NCBI GenBank assembly: GCA_947503935.1
Contig: CANNFR010000010.1
Location: 124,001 to 188,000 of the forward strand
Source of the DNA: an uncultured Paracoccaceae bacterium
GTDB lineage: Bacteria; Pseudomonadota; Alphaproteobacteria; Rhodobacterales; Rhodobacteraceae
Length of the DNA: 64,000 bases
Direction of reading: 5' to 3'
The position numbers and the translations under genes were made by a program. Under the pieces are notes generated by a model, which was not told the DNA's origin, did no database searches, and saw only the letters and a program-made list of their open reading frames with translations. Shown here piece by piece: positions 32,506 through 41,648 of the stretch (positions are counted from its first letter, which is position 1; each line of letters starts with the position of its first letter).

Positions 32506-34863
32506 ATGCCATTTGGGTTGGACGGCGTCGAAGTCGGCTTGATCATCGTATTCTTGTGCCTGTTCGCGGGCATTCTGACGGGCTTTCCGGTGGCCTTCGC
32601 CATCGGCGGGGCCGCGGTGATCTCATTCGCCATCATCGCGGCGCTGGACAGTTCGGGCCTGCTGATCCACCAGGCGGCCGACAAGAATTCCGAGATGTAC
32701 CGACAATTGGTCGCTGATGGGGTCAACCCGCTGAACATCTCGATCTTCCGATACCCCGAATTGCCCCGCATCGAAGAGCCTTTGTTTCAAGGCGGCTGGC
32801 AGATGGCCATCGAACGCAACCTGGGCTTCATCGTGAACCGCATGAACGACAAGGTCATCGCGGGCCAGTCGATTGAGACGCTTCTGGCGGTCTTGATGTT
32901 CGTCCTGATGGGCATCGTGCTTGAGCGGTCGCGCATCGCCAATGACCTGCTGACCACCATGGCCCGCGTCTTCGGACCGCTGCCGGGCGGCCTGGCCGTG
33001 TCGATCGTGGTCGTGGGCGCGTTCCTGGCGGCCTCCACCGGCATTGTCGGCGCGACGGTCGTGACCATGGGCCTGCTGGCGCTGCCTACGATGCTGCGCA
33101 ACAATTACTCGCCTGAGCTGGCCACAGGCGTCATCGCGGCTTCGGGCACGCTGGGCCAGATCATCCCGCCCTCGATCGTGATCGTCCTTCTGGGCACATT
33201 GGCGGGCGACATCTATTCCGCCGCCCAGGACAACCGCGCGCTGGCCGCCGGCTGCTCCGACGCGCTGACCTATCTGGGCGAATCCGCGGTTCTGTCCGTC
33301 GGCACGCTGTTTCAGGCCGCGATCCTGCCGGGCGTGTTCCTGGCTTTGCTCTATGCGCTCTACGCGCTTGGCTTCGCGCTGCTGAATCCCTCCAAGGCGC
33401 CGCCCGTCGTCGCGTCCGAGCGCAGAGGGGGCGAGATCGTGACGCGGAACGAGGCGCTGTTGTGGTTCCTCGCCGTGCCCGTCCTGGTGATCGGCGGGAC
33501 GATCCTGTCGGCACAGGTCAATCTGGTGGGCAGCCAGAACATGACCGTCAGCACCTTCACCCAGGCCGGTGCCGTGGCGTCGCTGCGCACCGATGTCTCG
33601 CCGCAATGCCAGGCCTCGATGATCGAGCTGCACGGCCAGGCTGCCTGGGACAGCGCCGTGGCCCAGCAGGCCGAGATCGCCGCCGCCGGCGGCGTGGTCG
33701 AGGCGCATCGCCGCTCGCCCGAGGAAATGGCCGAGGCGCGCGCGGCGGTACTGGCCGCGGCCGCACCCATCGGCACCGGCATCGCGGTGTTCTTCATGCT
33801 GCTGTCGCTGGTGCTGACCACAGCACGCGGTGTCGCCCCATCGGCCGATCCGAGGCCTTTGTGGATCGGGCTGGGCGGTGTCGCCGTGGCTTTGCTTGTG
33901 GATTCCGTATTGATCTCGCCCATGACGAGCGAGGGGCGCACCTTCCTGTTGCTGCTGATCCCCGGCGCCTTTGTGGGCTACGGCCTCTGGCATGCGGTAG
34001 GCTATCTCGGCCGGAGCGAGGTGATCCGCGTCGTCTTTCCGCCACTTGTGCTGATCGTCGCGGTTCTGGGCTCAATTCTGGGAGGGATCACCAACCCCAC
34101 GCCGGCCGCGGCCTTCGGGGCCGGTGGCGCGCTGATGCTGGCCGCCTATCGCCGCCTAAAGGATGAACACAGAAGCGGCCGCATCGTGATCGGCGCGGCC
34201 TTCTCGATCGTCATCATGATCCTCGTGGGCGTCAATTTCGACCTGCGGATCAGCGTCGGCCAGCCCTCGATCGAACAATGGATCGCCTATGTCGTGGCCC
34301 GAGCCACCTTCTACTTCGCGATGTTCGGCATCCTTTATTCGTGCTGGGTGCTTTGGCGGACGGCAGTCCTCAGCCCCGTGGTGCGCGAGACGGCCAAGGT
34401 CACCTCGATGGTGTTTACCATCCTCATTGGTTCGCAGCTTTTGAACCTGGTCGTGATCTCGTTCGGGGGCGAGCATTACATCCAGGACTTCCTGCGCAGC
34501 TTCGACCGGGAATGGGTGGTGTTCCTGATCGTGATGCTGGTCCTGTTCCTTCTGGGCTTCGTGCTGGACTTCCTTGAGATCGTCTACATCGTCGTCCCAA
34601 TCGTCGGCCCCGTGATCTATGGCGGATCGATGGACCCCAAATGGGTGACGATCATGATCGCGGTAAACCTGCAGACCTCGTTCCTGACGCCGCCTTTCGG
34701 CTTCGCACTGTTCTACCTGCGGGGCGTGGCCCCGAAAGAGGTGACCACGGGCCACATCTACCGCGGAATTATTCCCTTCGTCGGTATCCAGGTATTGGCG
34801 CTGGCGATCTTGTGGATGTTCCCCGCCGTGGTAACCATCGTGCCGGACCTCTTGGGGGGATAG
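32506..34863 (+). CDS. TRAP transporter large permease (DctM family), extended form
   Basis: Sodium- or proton-driven permease subunit, 785 residues against ~430 for standard DctM. Canonical DctM segments are present: AGILTGFPVAFAIGGAAVISF at the start, GAFLAASTGIVGATVVTMGLL, and ASGTLGQIIPPSIVIVLLGT; the second half ends with NLQTSFLTPPFGFALFYLRGVAP. Two insertions explain the length: a loop at about residues 52-108 and a long region at about 310-530 that contains a ~80-residue hydrophilic, Ala/Glu-rich periplasmic stretch (33520-33765) and additional helices. It is the last gene of the operon. Confidence 0.9.
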   Translation: MPFGLDGVEVGLIIVFLCLFAGILTGFPVAFAIGGAAVISFAIIAALDSSGLLIHQAADKNSEMYRQLVADGVNPLNISIFRYPELPRIEEPLFQGGWQMAIERNLGFIVNRMNDKVIAGQSIETLLAVLMFVLMGIVLERSRIANDLLTTMARVFGPLPGGLAVSIVVVGAFLAASTGIVGATVVTMGLLALPTMLRNNYSPELATGVIAASGTLGQIIPPSIVIVLLGTLAGDIYSAAQDNRALAAGCSDALTYLGESAVLSVGTLFQAAILPGVFLALLYALYALGFALLNPSKAPPVVASERRGGEIVTRNEALLWFLAVPVLVIGGTILSAQVNLVGSQNMTVSTFTQAGAVASLRTDVSPQCQASMIELHGQAAWDSAVAQQAEIAAAGGVVEAHRRSPEEMAEARAAVLAAAAPIGTGIAVFFMLLSLVLTTARGVAPSADPRPLWIGLGGVAVALLVDSVLISPMTSEGRTFLLLLIPGAFVGYGLWHAVGYLGRSEVIRVVFPPLVLIVAVLGSILGGITNPTPAAAFGAGGALMLAAYRRLKDEHRSGRIVIGAAFSIVIMILVGVNFDLRISVGQPSIEQWIAYVVARATFYFAMFGILYSCWVLWRTAVLSPVVRETAKVTSMVFTILIGSQLLNLVVISFGGEHYIQDFLRSFDREWVVFLIVMLVLFLLGFVLDFLEIVYIVVPIVGPVIYGGSMDPKWVTIMIAVNLQTSFLTPPFGFALFYLRGVAPKEVTTGHIYRGIIPFVGIQVLALAILWMFPAVVTIVPDLLGG

Positions 34864-34881
34864 CGGCGCTTTCAGGCTATC

Positions 34882-35041
34882 CTGCCCGGAATCAAGCCGA
34901 AGGCGCCGGGCAGCGCCTGCCCGTCCCGGCGGGCTGGCGCTTGGAAACCATAGCGATCAGATCGGGCGTGAGATGTACTTGGCATGGATAAAGTGCATCG
35001 CTTAACCGTTGCGCCGCCACCCCACGGGCAGGCGATGCCCG
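34882..35041. repeat. Competing hairpins with a common CGGGCA stem
   Basis: CTGCCCGG (34882) can pair with CCGGGCAG (34906-34913), which can instead pair with CTGCCCG (34917-34923) as a 7-bp stem with a CGC loop. A third hairpin, CGGGCA-GGCGA-TGCCCG, is at 35025-35041. They lie in the 279-base space between convergent genes; no T-run follows the first ones. No ORF is supported here. Confidence 0.45.
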
Positions 35042-35086
35042 GCTTTGCGTGCCGCTTGCGTTTATGGCTGCCAGATACATCTTCCA

Positions 35087-35119
35087 AAGAAAAAGGCAGC
35101 CCGTCGCGGGGCTGCCTTT
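35087..35119 (-). terminator. Terminator of the phosphodiesterase gene
   Basis: AAAGGCAGCCC (35092-35102) and GGGCTGCCTTT (35109-35119) form an 11-bp stem with a six-base loop. On the minus strand it runs into a T-rich tail (TTTTTCTTTGG). It also faces the TRAP operon and may work in both directions. Confidence 0.88.
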
Positions 35120-35142
35120 GCTTCAATTCAGCGTGGGAAGGA

Positions 35143-36363
35143 TCAGTCCAGACCCTTGCAGCTTGCATAATAGCTGACGGTCGCGGGCCAGTCCGAAAAG
35201 ACGCCGACAACGCCCACATCCTGGGCCAGCACGTCGAGCACCTCGAAATAGTCGCCATCGCGGTCGATCGCGTCGGTCACGGTTTGGAAATACCAGCCGC
35301 CGCCATTGCCTAACGGCCCTGAGCGTTCCAGCGTCCAGGTGATGATCTCAAGGCCTGCCGCCGTGGCTTCGGTGGCATAGGTCGAGGGCACGATCTCGCC
35401 GTTTTCCAGCGTCATCAGCACCCAAAGCGGCGGCGCGATGTAGTTCACGCCCATCTCTTTCAACTCGGTCATGCTGTGCTGCCAGGTGGCGGGGTCCATC
35501 GGGCTCCAGCCGTCGATATCGTAGCTGTCGTCCAGATAGACAGCCTGGGCGCCGAATTCAGGCTCATTTTCGATCCAGTAGAGCACATCCTCCAGCTGGA
35601 AAGATTGCGCCCAGACGTCGGAGGGCGGCACGCCGGCGGCTTTATATTCGTCGATCAGTTTTTGCGCGTAATCTTCCTGGCTGAAGCCATTGAAAGGCAT
35701 CTCGACCGAGGGGGCCTTCAGCTCGGGCGTGAACTTGGCACCGAGCGAACGGAACAGCTCAATCGACTCCGCATGGGTCAGAAGGGTCGCCTCGTTGGCG
35801 TAAAGGTCCGTGCGCCAGCTGTTCGAGCTTTGCACATATTCCTCTGCGGTCGTCGCCTGGGCATTGCGGTCGTCCATCTTGGGCGTGAGGGTGCGGAACT
35901 GCTCAAGCGTGATCTCGGACGTGCGGCATTCGGCCGTGGCGCCCTGATCGCCACTGGCGGGCGTGAAGGGCGTTATGCAGGTCTCGGCCAGCGGGGAGAT
36001 CAGGATGTCGGTCGTGGTGTGCAGGTCGTTTTGCGCGTGGCGGCAGACAAGCTCCTCGTCAGCGGTGAAGGTCACGTCGCATTCTAGGATGCCGGCGCCC
36101 ATGGCGGCGGCCGCGATGTTTGACTCGGCCGTATGTTCGGGAAACATCAGCGGCGCGCCGCGATGGCCGATGGAAAAGTTTGTGCGCTGAATGGGCTGGC
36201 CCATGCAGGCCTCAAGCTCGGATTTCAGGGCGCTGTCTTCCATCTTCGAGATCAGGAAGGCCGCGCGCGGGTCCATGCCGAAGGGTTCTGCAAAAGCGCC
36301 CGTGCTGGTCAGGGCCGTGGCCCCGAACAGGAAAGCGGTGGCCAGGGTTGTGCGTCGTGTCAT
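35143..36363 (-). CDS. Periplasmic glycerophosphodiester phosphodiesterase (GDPD family)
   Basis: A 406-residue exported enzyme hydrolysing glycerophosphodiesters to glycerol-3-phosphate and an alcohol. The signal peptide ends near residue 25 ([15 protein letters not shown]). The GDPD catalytic start [18 protein letters not shown] and [20 protein letters not shown] are clear, giving the metal-binding Glu/Asp and two catalytic His. Cysteines (CMGQ early, CKGLD at the end) may form a disulfide. The first ATG at 36363 follows GGAGA; the frame's earlier TTG at 36375 overlaps that ribosome site and is rejected. It is a single-gene unit with a terminator. Confidence 0.92.
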   Translation of the reverse strand: MTRRTTLATAFLFGATALTSTGAFAEPFGMDPRAAFLISKMEDSALKSELEACMGQPIQRTNFSIGHRGAPLMFPEHTAESNIAAAAMGAGILECDVTFTADEELVCRHAQNDLHTTTDILISPLAETCITPFTPASGDQGATAECRTSEITLEQFRTLTPKMDDRNAQATTAEEYVQSSNSWRTDLYANEATLLTHAESIELFRSLGAKFTPELKAPSVEMPFNGFSQEDYAQKLIDEYKAAGVPPSDVWAQSFQLEDVLYWIENEPEFGAQAVYLDDSYDIDGWSPMDPATWQHSMTELKEMGVNYIAPPLWVLMTLENGEIVPSTYATEATAAGLEIITWTLERSGPLGNGGGWYFQTVTDAIDRDGDYFEVLDVLAQDVGVVGVFSDWPATVSYYASCKGLD

Positions 36364-36579
36364 TGGTTTCTCCAAATCCTATGCCGGCGCAAATTGGCCG
36401 ACAATTGTGACAGAGTGTTAACGTCACCGGGAGGTCAGCTTAGAGCGCCGAACTCCGTTCGTTAAGCCTTTGTCGTGGGGTGATGGAGTAAGACAATCTG
36501 GGGTTGATCGGGCCGTTCAGGCCCTAAAGGCCGGAATGCGCATCATTTATCTTTTATTTTCTGTATCTTGCCGTGAAAA
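36364..36579. other. Spacer upstream of the phosphodiesterase gene
   Basis: No gene is seen. The part next to 36364 should hold the phosphodiesterase promoter. A partial PhoB-like half-site (CTGTCAC on the minus strand near 36410) lacks the second half at the right distance. The rest is A/T-rich and ends at the hairpin at 36580. Confidence 0.4.
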
Positions 36580-36621
36580 ACCGAAGGCCGCGCGGCTCAA
36601 CTCACCCGCACGGCCTTCGGT
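36575..36621 (-). terminator. Terminator of the small minus-strand gene
   Basis: ACCGAAGGCCG (36580-36590) pairs with CGGCCTTCGGT (36611-36621), an 11-bp perfect stem; the minus strand continues with TTTTT. It supports a real minus-strand transcript coming from 36.7-36.9 kb. Confidence 0.75.
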
Positions 36622-36681
36622 AACCTATGACAAAGCCTTAACCTCTAGCGCTTCAAAAAACTCGAAACGTTACGAAAGGCG

Positions 36682-36831
36682 TTAGACTTCGTCGGAACCC
36701 GTATCAATCAACCAGCCGCCCGGTCCAGCAACCGTATCTGGCAGCGTGAAGATCATAACCTCACGAATGACGAGGCAGGCCACGAATGCGCCAACCACTT
36801 CATCGAAAGAAATTTGCCCAAGAATTTCCAT
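36682..36831 (-). CDS. Small single-pass membrane protein, hypothetical
   Basis: A 49-residue ORF starting at ATG 36831, four bases after GGAGGG, with one hydrophobic helix (EVVGAFVACLVIREVMIFTL) and an acidic C-terminus ending DTGSDEV. An in-frame ATG at 36858 would add nine residues but lacks a good ribosome site. A strong terminator lies 60 bases downstream on the same strand. Not recognised; function unknown. Confidence 0.45.
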   Translation of the reverse strand: MEILGQISFDEVVGAFVACLVIREVMIFTLPDTVAGPGGWLIDTGSDEV

Positions 36832-37058
36832 GGGACCCTCCGCCAGCTTCTCTGACATCAGAAATCCCAAGCAAAGGGGGCAAGAGTGTGACCGAAGCGC
36901 GCCCAAATCTTTACAATTCAATGAACCTGTCCCGGATGACGCCACGGAAGCGGCCATATTTGCGTCTGGGTGCGTCAGATCGCGCCGATTGCGGCCGGTT
37001 TGTGGCGCTTGAAGCCCCGTCGCCCTGCCTCTAGGTTGCGGCCCGAAGGAGAGGGCGC

Positions 37059-38201
37059 ATGGCGGCAGATCGCAAGCTGTTCGAAGAGGTGGGCGAGGGG
37101 GCGGCAAAGCCCGCGCTTCAGGCCGGTCTGATCGACCGCGCCGCATCCGGCGCGCGCGGGCCGATCCGGCGCTGGCTGATGGCCCTCTTTGCCCTCGTCG
37201 TGATCATGATCGCGGTGGGCGGGCTGACGCGGCTGACCGATAGCGGCCTCTCGATCACCGAATGGCGCCCCGTCACAGGCGCCCTGCCGCCCTTGTCCGA
37301 CGACGCCTGGGCGGCGGAGTTCGAAAAATATCGCGCGATACCCGAATATCAGCTGCAGAACCGCGGGATGAGCCTGGCCGAGTTCAAGGTGATCTATTGG
37401 TGGGAATGGGGCCACCGCCAGCTGGGGCGCGTGATCGGGCTGGTCTGGGCGATCGGCTTTGTGGTCTTTTGGGCCACCAAACGCATCCCCACGGGCTGGA
37501 CGCCGCGCCTTCTGGGCCTCGGCGCCCTTGGCGGGCTGCAAGGCGCCATCGGGTGGTGGATGGTGTCCTCGGGTCTGACGGGGACGATGCTGGATGTGGC
37601 GAGCTACCGCCTGGCCATTCATCTGGGTCTGGCCTTCGTCATCCTGGGCCTCATTGCGTGGTACGTCTTCCTTCTTGGCCGACCCGAAGCGCAGCTTTTG
37701 CAGGCCAGACGCGGGCGCGAGGGGCGGCTGGTCTCGCTCTCGACGGGGCTGATGCACCTGGCCTTTTTGCAGATCCTTCTGGGCGCCCTGGTGGCGGGCA
37801 TTGATGCCGGGCGCGGCTTTACCGATTGGCCCCTGATGGCCGGTGGCGTCTTTCCCCCTGACCCTTTCTGGATCGAACCGCTCTGGAAGAATTTCTTCGA
37901 GAATGCCGGCCTGGTGCAATTCATTCACCGCAGCGTCGGCTACCTCCTTTTTGCCTTCGGTCTGTTCGTCTGGTGGCAGGGCCGCAAAAGCGCCCATCGC
38001 CGCACACAAGCCGCCTTCAACATGATACTGGCGATGCTGCTGGTGCAGATCGTGCTGGGCGTCGTCACCGTCATTTACTCGGCCCCCGTGGGCCTTGCGC
38101 TGCTTCACCAGATCGGCGCGGTCCTTCTTTGGGTCATTATCATTCGCGCGCGTTTTCTTTCACAATATCCCATTTCAACCTCAATCAGGGGCACATCATG
38201 A
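37059..38201 (+). CDS. ctaA: Heme A synthase (COX15/CtaA type 2)
   Basis: Inner-membrane enzyme oxidising the methyl group of heme O to give heme A for aa3-type cytochrome oxidase. It has 380 residues with eight hydrophobic segments. Family signatures: GGLTRLTDSGLSITEWRPVTG, the heme-ligand region WWEWGHRQLGR, and the second-half mirror AGIDAGRGFTDWPLM and LVQFIHRSVGY. The start follows AAGGAG. No other ctaB or cox gene is in the window. The stop overlaps the start of the carboxypeptidase gene (ATGA). Confidence 0.96.
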   Translation: MAADRKLFEEVGEGAAKPALQAGLIDRAASGARGPIRRWLMALFALVVIMIAVGGLTRLTDSGLSITEWRPVTGALPPLSDDAWAAEFEKYRAIPEYQLQNRGMSLAEFKVIYWWEWGHRQLGRVIGLVWAIGFVVFWATKRIPTGWTPRLLGLGALGGLQGAIGWWMVSSGLTGTMLDVASYRLAIHLGLAFVILGLIAWYVFLLGRPEAQLLQARRGREGRLVSLSTGLMHLAFLQILLGALVAGIDAGRGFTDWPLMAGGVFPPDPFWIEPLWKNFFENAGLVQFIHRSVGYLLFAFGLFVWWQGRKSAHRRTQAAFNMILAMLLVQIVLGVVTVIYSAPVGLALLHQIGAVLLWVIIIRARFLSQYPISTSIRGTS

Positions 38202-39676
38202 CAGCGTATTCAGACCTTATGACCTTTCAACGCGAGACCGAGGCCCTGGCCCAGGTGGCCGGTCGCCTGCAATGGGATCAGGAGACCATGATGCCGCGCG
38301 GCGCCGCCGAGCAGCGCGGCGAGGAAAGTGGTGCGATGGAAGGCGTTTTGCATGCCCGCCGCACCGATCCGCGCATCGGTGACTGGCTGGAGGGGATCGA
38401 TGCGGCCAGCCTTGACGATGTCGGCCGGGCGCAACTGCGCCATATCCGCCGCAGCTATGACAGGGCGGTGAAGGTGCCGGGCGCTCTGGCGGCCGAAATC
38501 GCGCGCGCGACCAGCGTCGCGCAGGGCATCTGGGCCGAGGCGCGCGCAAAGAACGATGTCGCGCATTTTCTGCCGACCCTGGCCGAGGTTCTGCGCCTCA
38601 AGCGGGAAGAGGCCGCCGCGATTGCCGGAAACGGTGATCTCTATGACACGATGCTGGACGATTACGAGCCCGGCATGACCGGGGCCGAGATCGAGGCGAT
38701 GTTCAGCACGCTCCGCCCGCGTCTTGTGGCGCTGCGTGAGGCGGTTCTGGGGGCCGAAAGGCAGCCCGCGCCGCTGACCGGCACCTATGAGGCCGCCAAG
38801 CAGATGCAACTGACGGCCGAACTGGCGGGTACCTTCGGCTATGACTGGTCGACCGGCCGCCTCGACAAGGCAGTGCATCCCTTCGCCTCCGGCTCGGGCC
38901 TTGATGTGCGGATCACCACGCGCGTTTCCGAGGCGGATCCGTTCAACTGTTTTTACTCGACGATCCACGAGGTCGGCCACGCCACCTATGAACAGGGCAT
39001 CGACCGCGCCTATCTGCTGACCCCGCTGGGCCAGGGCGTCAGCATGGGGGTGCATGAAAGCCAAAGCCGGATCTACGAGAACCAGCTGGGCCGCAGCCGC
39101 GCCTTCACCGGCTGGCTCCATGGCCGCATGGTCGAGGCGTTCGGCGATATGGGCGTGCGGGATGCCGAGGCCTTCTATGCCACGATCAACCGCGTGAACC
39201 CCGGCTATATCCGCACCGAGGCCGATGAGGTGCATTACAACCTGCACATCCTCATGCGCTTTGATCTTGAGCGTGCGCTGGTCGGCGGTCAGCTTGAGGT
39301 GGGTGATCTTGAAGAGGCCTGGAATAGCCGGTTCGAGGCCGATTTCGGCGTGGCCGTCGACAAGCCATCGCACGGCGTCTTGCAGGACGTGCATTGGTCG
39401 GTCGGCCTGTTTGGTTACTTCCCAACCTACACGCTGGGCAATGTCTATGCGGGCTGCCTGCATCAGGCCTTGCGTGCGGATGTGCCTGACCTCGATGCCG
39501 ATCTGGCGGTGGGCGACACAAGCAAGGCCACCGGCTGGCTGCGCGACAAGGTGCAACGCCATGGCGGGCTTTATGAGCCGCGCGAGGTAATCGCACGCGC
39601 CGTGGGCCACGCCCCGGATGTCGAGCCGCTTTTGGCGTATCTTGAGGCGAAGTTCGGCGACCTCTACGGGCTCTAG
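38198..39676 (+). CDS. M32 family metallocarboxypeptidase (Taq type)
   Basis: Cytosolic zinc/cobalt carboxypeptidase of 492 residues that removes C-terminal amino acids. The zinc motif HEVGH has His257, Glu258 and His261; the family signatures HPFASGSGLDVRITTRV, MGVHESQSRIYENQLGRS (third ligand Glu) and NPGYIRTEADEVHYNLHI are in order. The frame is open to 37973, but the ATG at 38198 overlaps the ctaA stop and starts the conserved helical region directly, so the genes are coupled. Confidence 0.95.
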   Translation: MTAYSDLMTFQRETEALAQVAGRLQWDQETMMPRGAAEQRGEESGAMEGVLHARRTDPRIGDWLEGIDAASLDDVGRAQLRHIRRSYDRAVKVPGALAAEIARATSVAQGIWAEARAKNDVAHFLPTLAEVLRLKREEAAAIAGNGDLYDTMLDDYEPGMTGAEIEAMFSTLRPRLVALREAVLGAERQPAPLTGTYEAAKQMQLTAELAGTFGYDWSTGRLDKAVHPFASGSGLDVRITTRVSEADPFNCFYSTIHEVGHATYEQGIDRAYLLTPLGQGVSMGVHESQSRIYENQLGRSRAFTGWLHGRMVEAFGDMGVRDAEAFYATINRVNPGYIRTEADEVHYNLHILMRFDLERALVGGQLEVGDLEEAWNSRFEADFGVAVDKPSHGVLQDVHWSVGLFGYFPTYTLGNVYAGCLHQALRADVPDLDADLAVGDTSKATGWLRDKVQRHGGLYEPREVIARAVGHAPDVEPLLAYLEAKFGDLYGL

Positions 39677-39717
39677 ACGCGCGGGAGAGAGCAGCGGAAA
39701 CTCAAAAGGAGGCGGCC

Positions 39718-40686
39718 ATGGCACTGGAAGACGCCAAAAAGCAGATCGACGTGGCCTTTACCCGCGAAGACCGACGCGGGCTGGCCTTTGAGAACGCCTT
39801 TGGCGGTGCGACCAGCTTTCTGCGCCGCCGCTATACGAAAGACCTGACAGGCGTCGATCTGGCGATCACCGGCGTGCCGTTCGATCAGGCGGTGACCCAC
39901 CGCGCGGGCGCCCGCTTTGGCCCCCGTGCAATCCGCGAGGCCAGCGCGCTGCAGCCTTACGATCCGCCCTATGGCTGGGGCTTCGATCCGCTGAGCGACT
40001 TTGCCATCGTCGATTACGGCGATCTGGCCTTTGACTACGCCAGGGTCGCGGATTTTCCCGATGCGCTGACGGCTCATATCGCGGGCATTTTGGGGCAGGG
40101 GCCGGGCACGGTCAGCTTAGGCGGCGACCACTACATTACCTTCCCGATTCTAAAGGCTTACGCGGAAAAGTTCGGGCCGCTCTCAGTGATCCAATTCGAT
40201 GCGCATTCCGACCTTTGGGCCGATGACGATCTGACCCGCATCGACCATGGCACAATGATGTACAAGGCGGTGAAAACCGGCCTGGTCGACCCCAAGACCA
40301 GCGTCCAGATTGGCATCCGCACCGAGTGTGACGATTACCTCGGTGTGCAGGTGATCGACGCGCGCGAGGTGCATGAGAAGGGCGCCGCCGCCGCCGTGGC
40401 CCGCGCCAAAGCCATCGTCGGCGACAGGCCCGCCTATGTGACCTTCGATATCGACGCGCTGGACCCCGCCTTTGCCCCCGGCACCGGCACGCCGGTCTGG
40501 GGCGGTCTGGCCTCTTGGCAGGCGGCGGCGATGCTGCGGGGATTGGCGGGCATCAACATGGTCGGCGGCGATGTGGTTGAGGTCAGCCCGCCCTACGACA
40601 CCACCGGCGCGACGGCCATTGCCGGCGCTCATGTGGCGATGGAGCTTCTCTGCCTATACCTCTGGAATAAAAGGCAAAGCACATGA
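39718..40686 (+). CDS. speB: Agmatinase / ureohydrolase family
   Basis: Manganese-dependent ureohydrolase, 322 residues, hydrolysing agmatine (or a related guanidino compound) to putrescine and urea. Metal-binding motifs are intact: GGDHYITFP, QFDAHSDLW and FDIDALDPAFAPGTGTP. The N-terminal half carries GVPFDQAVTHRAGARFGPRAIREAS, typical of agmatinase. Related family members act on guanidinobutyrate or guanidinopropionate, so substrate is not certain. The start follows AAAGGAGG. It is coupled by ATGA to the first DUF1499 gene. Confidence 0.9.
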   Translation: MALEDAKKQIDVAFTREDRRGLAFENAFGGATSFLRRRYTKDLTGVDLAITGVPFDQAVTHRAGARFGPRAIREASALQPYDPPYGWGFDPLSDFAIVDYGDLAFDYARVADFPDALTAHIAGILGQGPGTVSLGGDHYITFPILKAYAEKFGPLSVIQFDAHSDLWADDDLTRIDHGTMMYKAVKTGLVDPKTSVQIGIRTECDDYLGVQVIDAREVHEKGAAAAVARAKAIVGDRPAYVTFDIDALDPAFAPGTGTPVWGGLASWQAAAMLRGLAGINMVGGDVVEVSPPYDTTGATAIAGAHVAMELLCLYLWNKRQST

Positions 40687-41174
40687 GATGGTTTTTGGCG
40701 GCGCTTCTGCTCTTGGCCGTCGCCGTGACCTATATCCGGCTGGCCCCGTCCGACCCCGACGACTGGCACACCGATATCGCAGCGGCGGAGTTCGTGCCCG
40801 AACCCGGCTGGGCCACGTTCTGCCCCGGTTTCGACACACGCTACAGCATTCTGGGGCCGCCCGATCTGAAACTTTTTGCCGACGTTGCCGATGGCTGGCC
40901 ACGCACCACGCGCCTGGCGGGCAGCGTGGACGAGGGGCGGATCACCTGGGTCACCCGCTCGGCCCTCTTCGGGTTCCCCGATTACACCACCGCGGCCCTT
41001 GTAACCTCTGACCCGGGCACACAAATCTGCATGGTGGCGCGCCAACGCTTTGGCCTGGCCGATTTCGGCGTCAATGCGCGGCGGTTGAGCGCGATGCTGA
41101 TGGACGCTTACGGATATCTGGAACCACCCCCGCTGGCCTGGCGGAACGGTGCAGCGGGAGGCACTGGACCATGA
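40683..41174 (+). CDS. DUF1499 protein, copy 1
   Basis: A 163-residue protein with an N-terminal hydrophobic anchor (FLAALLLLAVAVTYIRLAP) and a DUF1499 domain, seen as RTTRLAGSVDEGRITWVTRSALFGFPDYTTA and RFGLADFGVNARRL. DUF1499 proteins are membrane-attached proteins of unknown function, sometimes seen near lipid or envelope genes. It is overlapped at both ends by ATGA junctions with speB and the second copy. Confidence 0.85.
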   Translation: MRWFLAALLLLAVAVTYIRLAPSDPDDWHTDIAAAEFVPEPGWATFCPGFDTRYSILGPPDLKLFADVADGWPRTTRLAGSVDEGRITWVTRSALFGFPDYTTAALVTSDPGTQICMVARQRFGLADFGVNARRLSAMLMDAYGYLEPPPLAWRNGAAGGTGP

Positions 41175-41617
41175 CGAAACTCACCATAGCTCTGGGCCTC
41201 GTGGCCGTACTGGTCGCGGGTTTTGCCTTCTGGGTGCGATTGGCGCCCACGGACCCTTCTGCCTGGCATCAACCGGCCTATCCCAAGGGTTTGGGCGATT
41301 TTCCCGCCGATGGCGGGTTCGAGGCTGTCCGCCCCCTGAACCGGCCCGCGGCAGAGGTTCTGGCCGAAGCGGATCGTGTGATCATGGCTACGCCGCGCAC
41401 CGACCGGATCGCGGGCAGCGTGGAGGAGGGAATGATCACCTATGTCACCCGCTCGGCGCTCTGGGGCTTTCCCGATTACACCACCGTCTGGGTCACGGAG
41501 AGTGAGACGCCGACAATCAGCTTCCACGGGCGCCTGCGCTTTGGCCGCAGCGATATGGGCGTGAACCGGGCGCGCATCGAAGATTGGCTGGCCGAGCTGG
41601 ATCTGTCCGGGGCTTGA
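41171..41617 (+). CDS. DUF1499 protein, copy 2
   Basis: A 148-residue paralogue of the preceding product: anchor helix ([21 protein letters not shown]), then [32 protein letters not shown] and [18 protein letters not shown]. The two share the anchor ending RLAP, the core and its order, so this is an old tandem duplication. It differs in the segment after the helix, where copy 1 has a Cys-containing insert. Coupled to copy 1 by ATGA and followed by prfA after 31 bases. Confidence 0.85.
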   Translation: MTKLTIALGLVAVLVAGFAFWVRLAPTDPSAWHQPAYPKGLGDFPADGGFEAVRPLNRPAAEVLAEADRVIMATPRTDRIAGSVEEGMITYVTRSALWGFPDYTTVWVTESETPTISFHGRLRFGRSDMGVNRARIEDWLAELDLSGA

Positions 41618-41648
41618 CCCCAAGGCCCGCACACGGCATCCCCCGCTG

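Noticed and set aside
36385-36425. PhoB box before the phosphodiesterase gene
   Set aside because: Only one CTGTCAC half-site is good; the second candidate half is nine bases further and not eleven, and lacks the CA ending.
36470-36685. 71-codon plus-strand ORF
   Set aside because: It crosses the terminator hairpin of the minus-strand gene and has no ribosome site or recognisable features.
36975-38108. Long minus-strand ORF opposite ctaA
   Set aside because: Low-complexity product, antisense to the heme-ligand motifs of heme A synthase.
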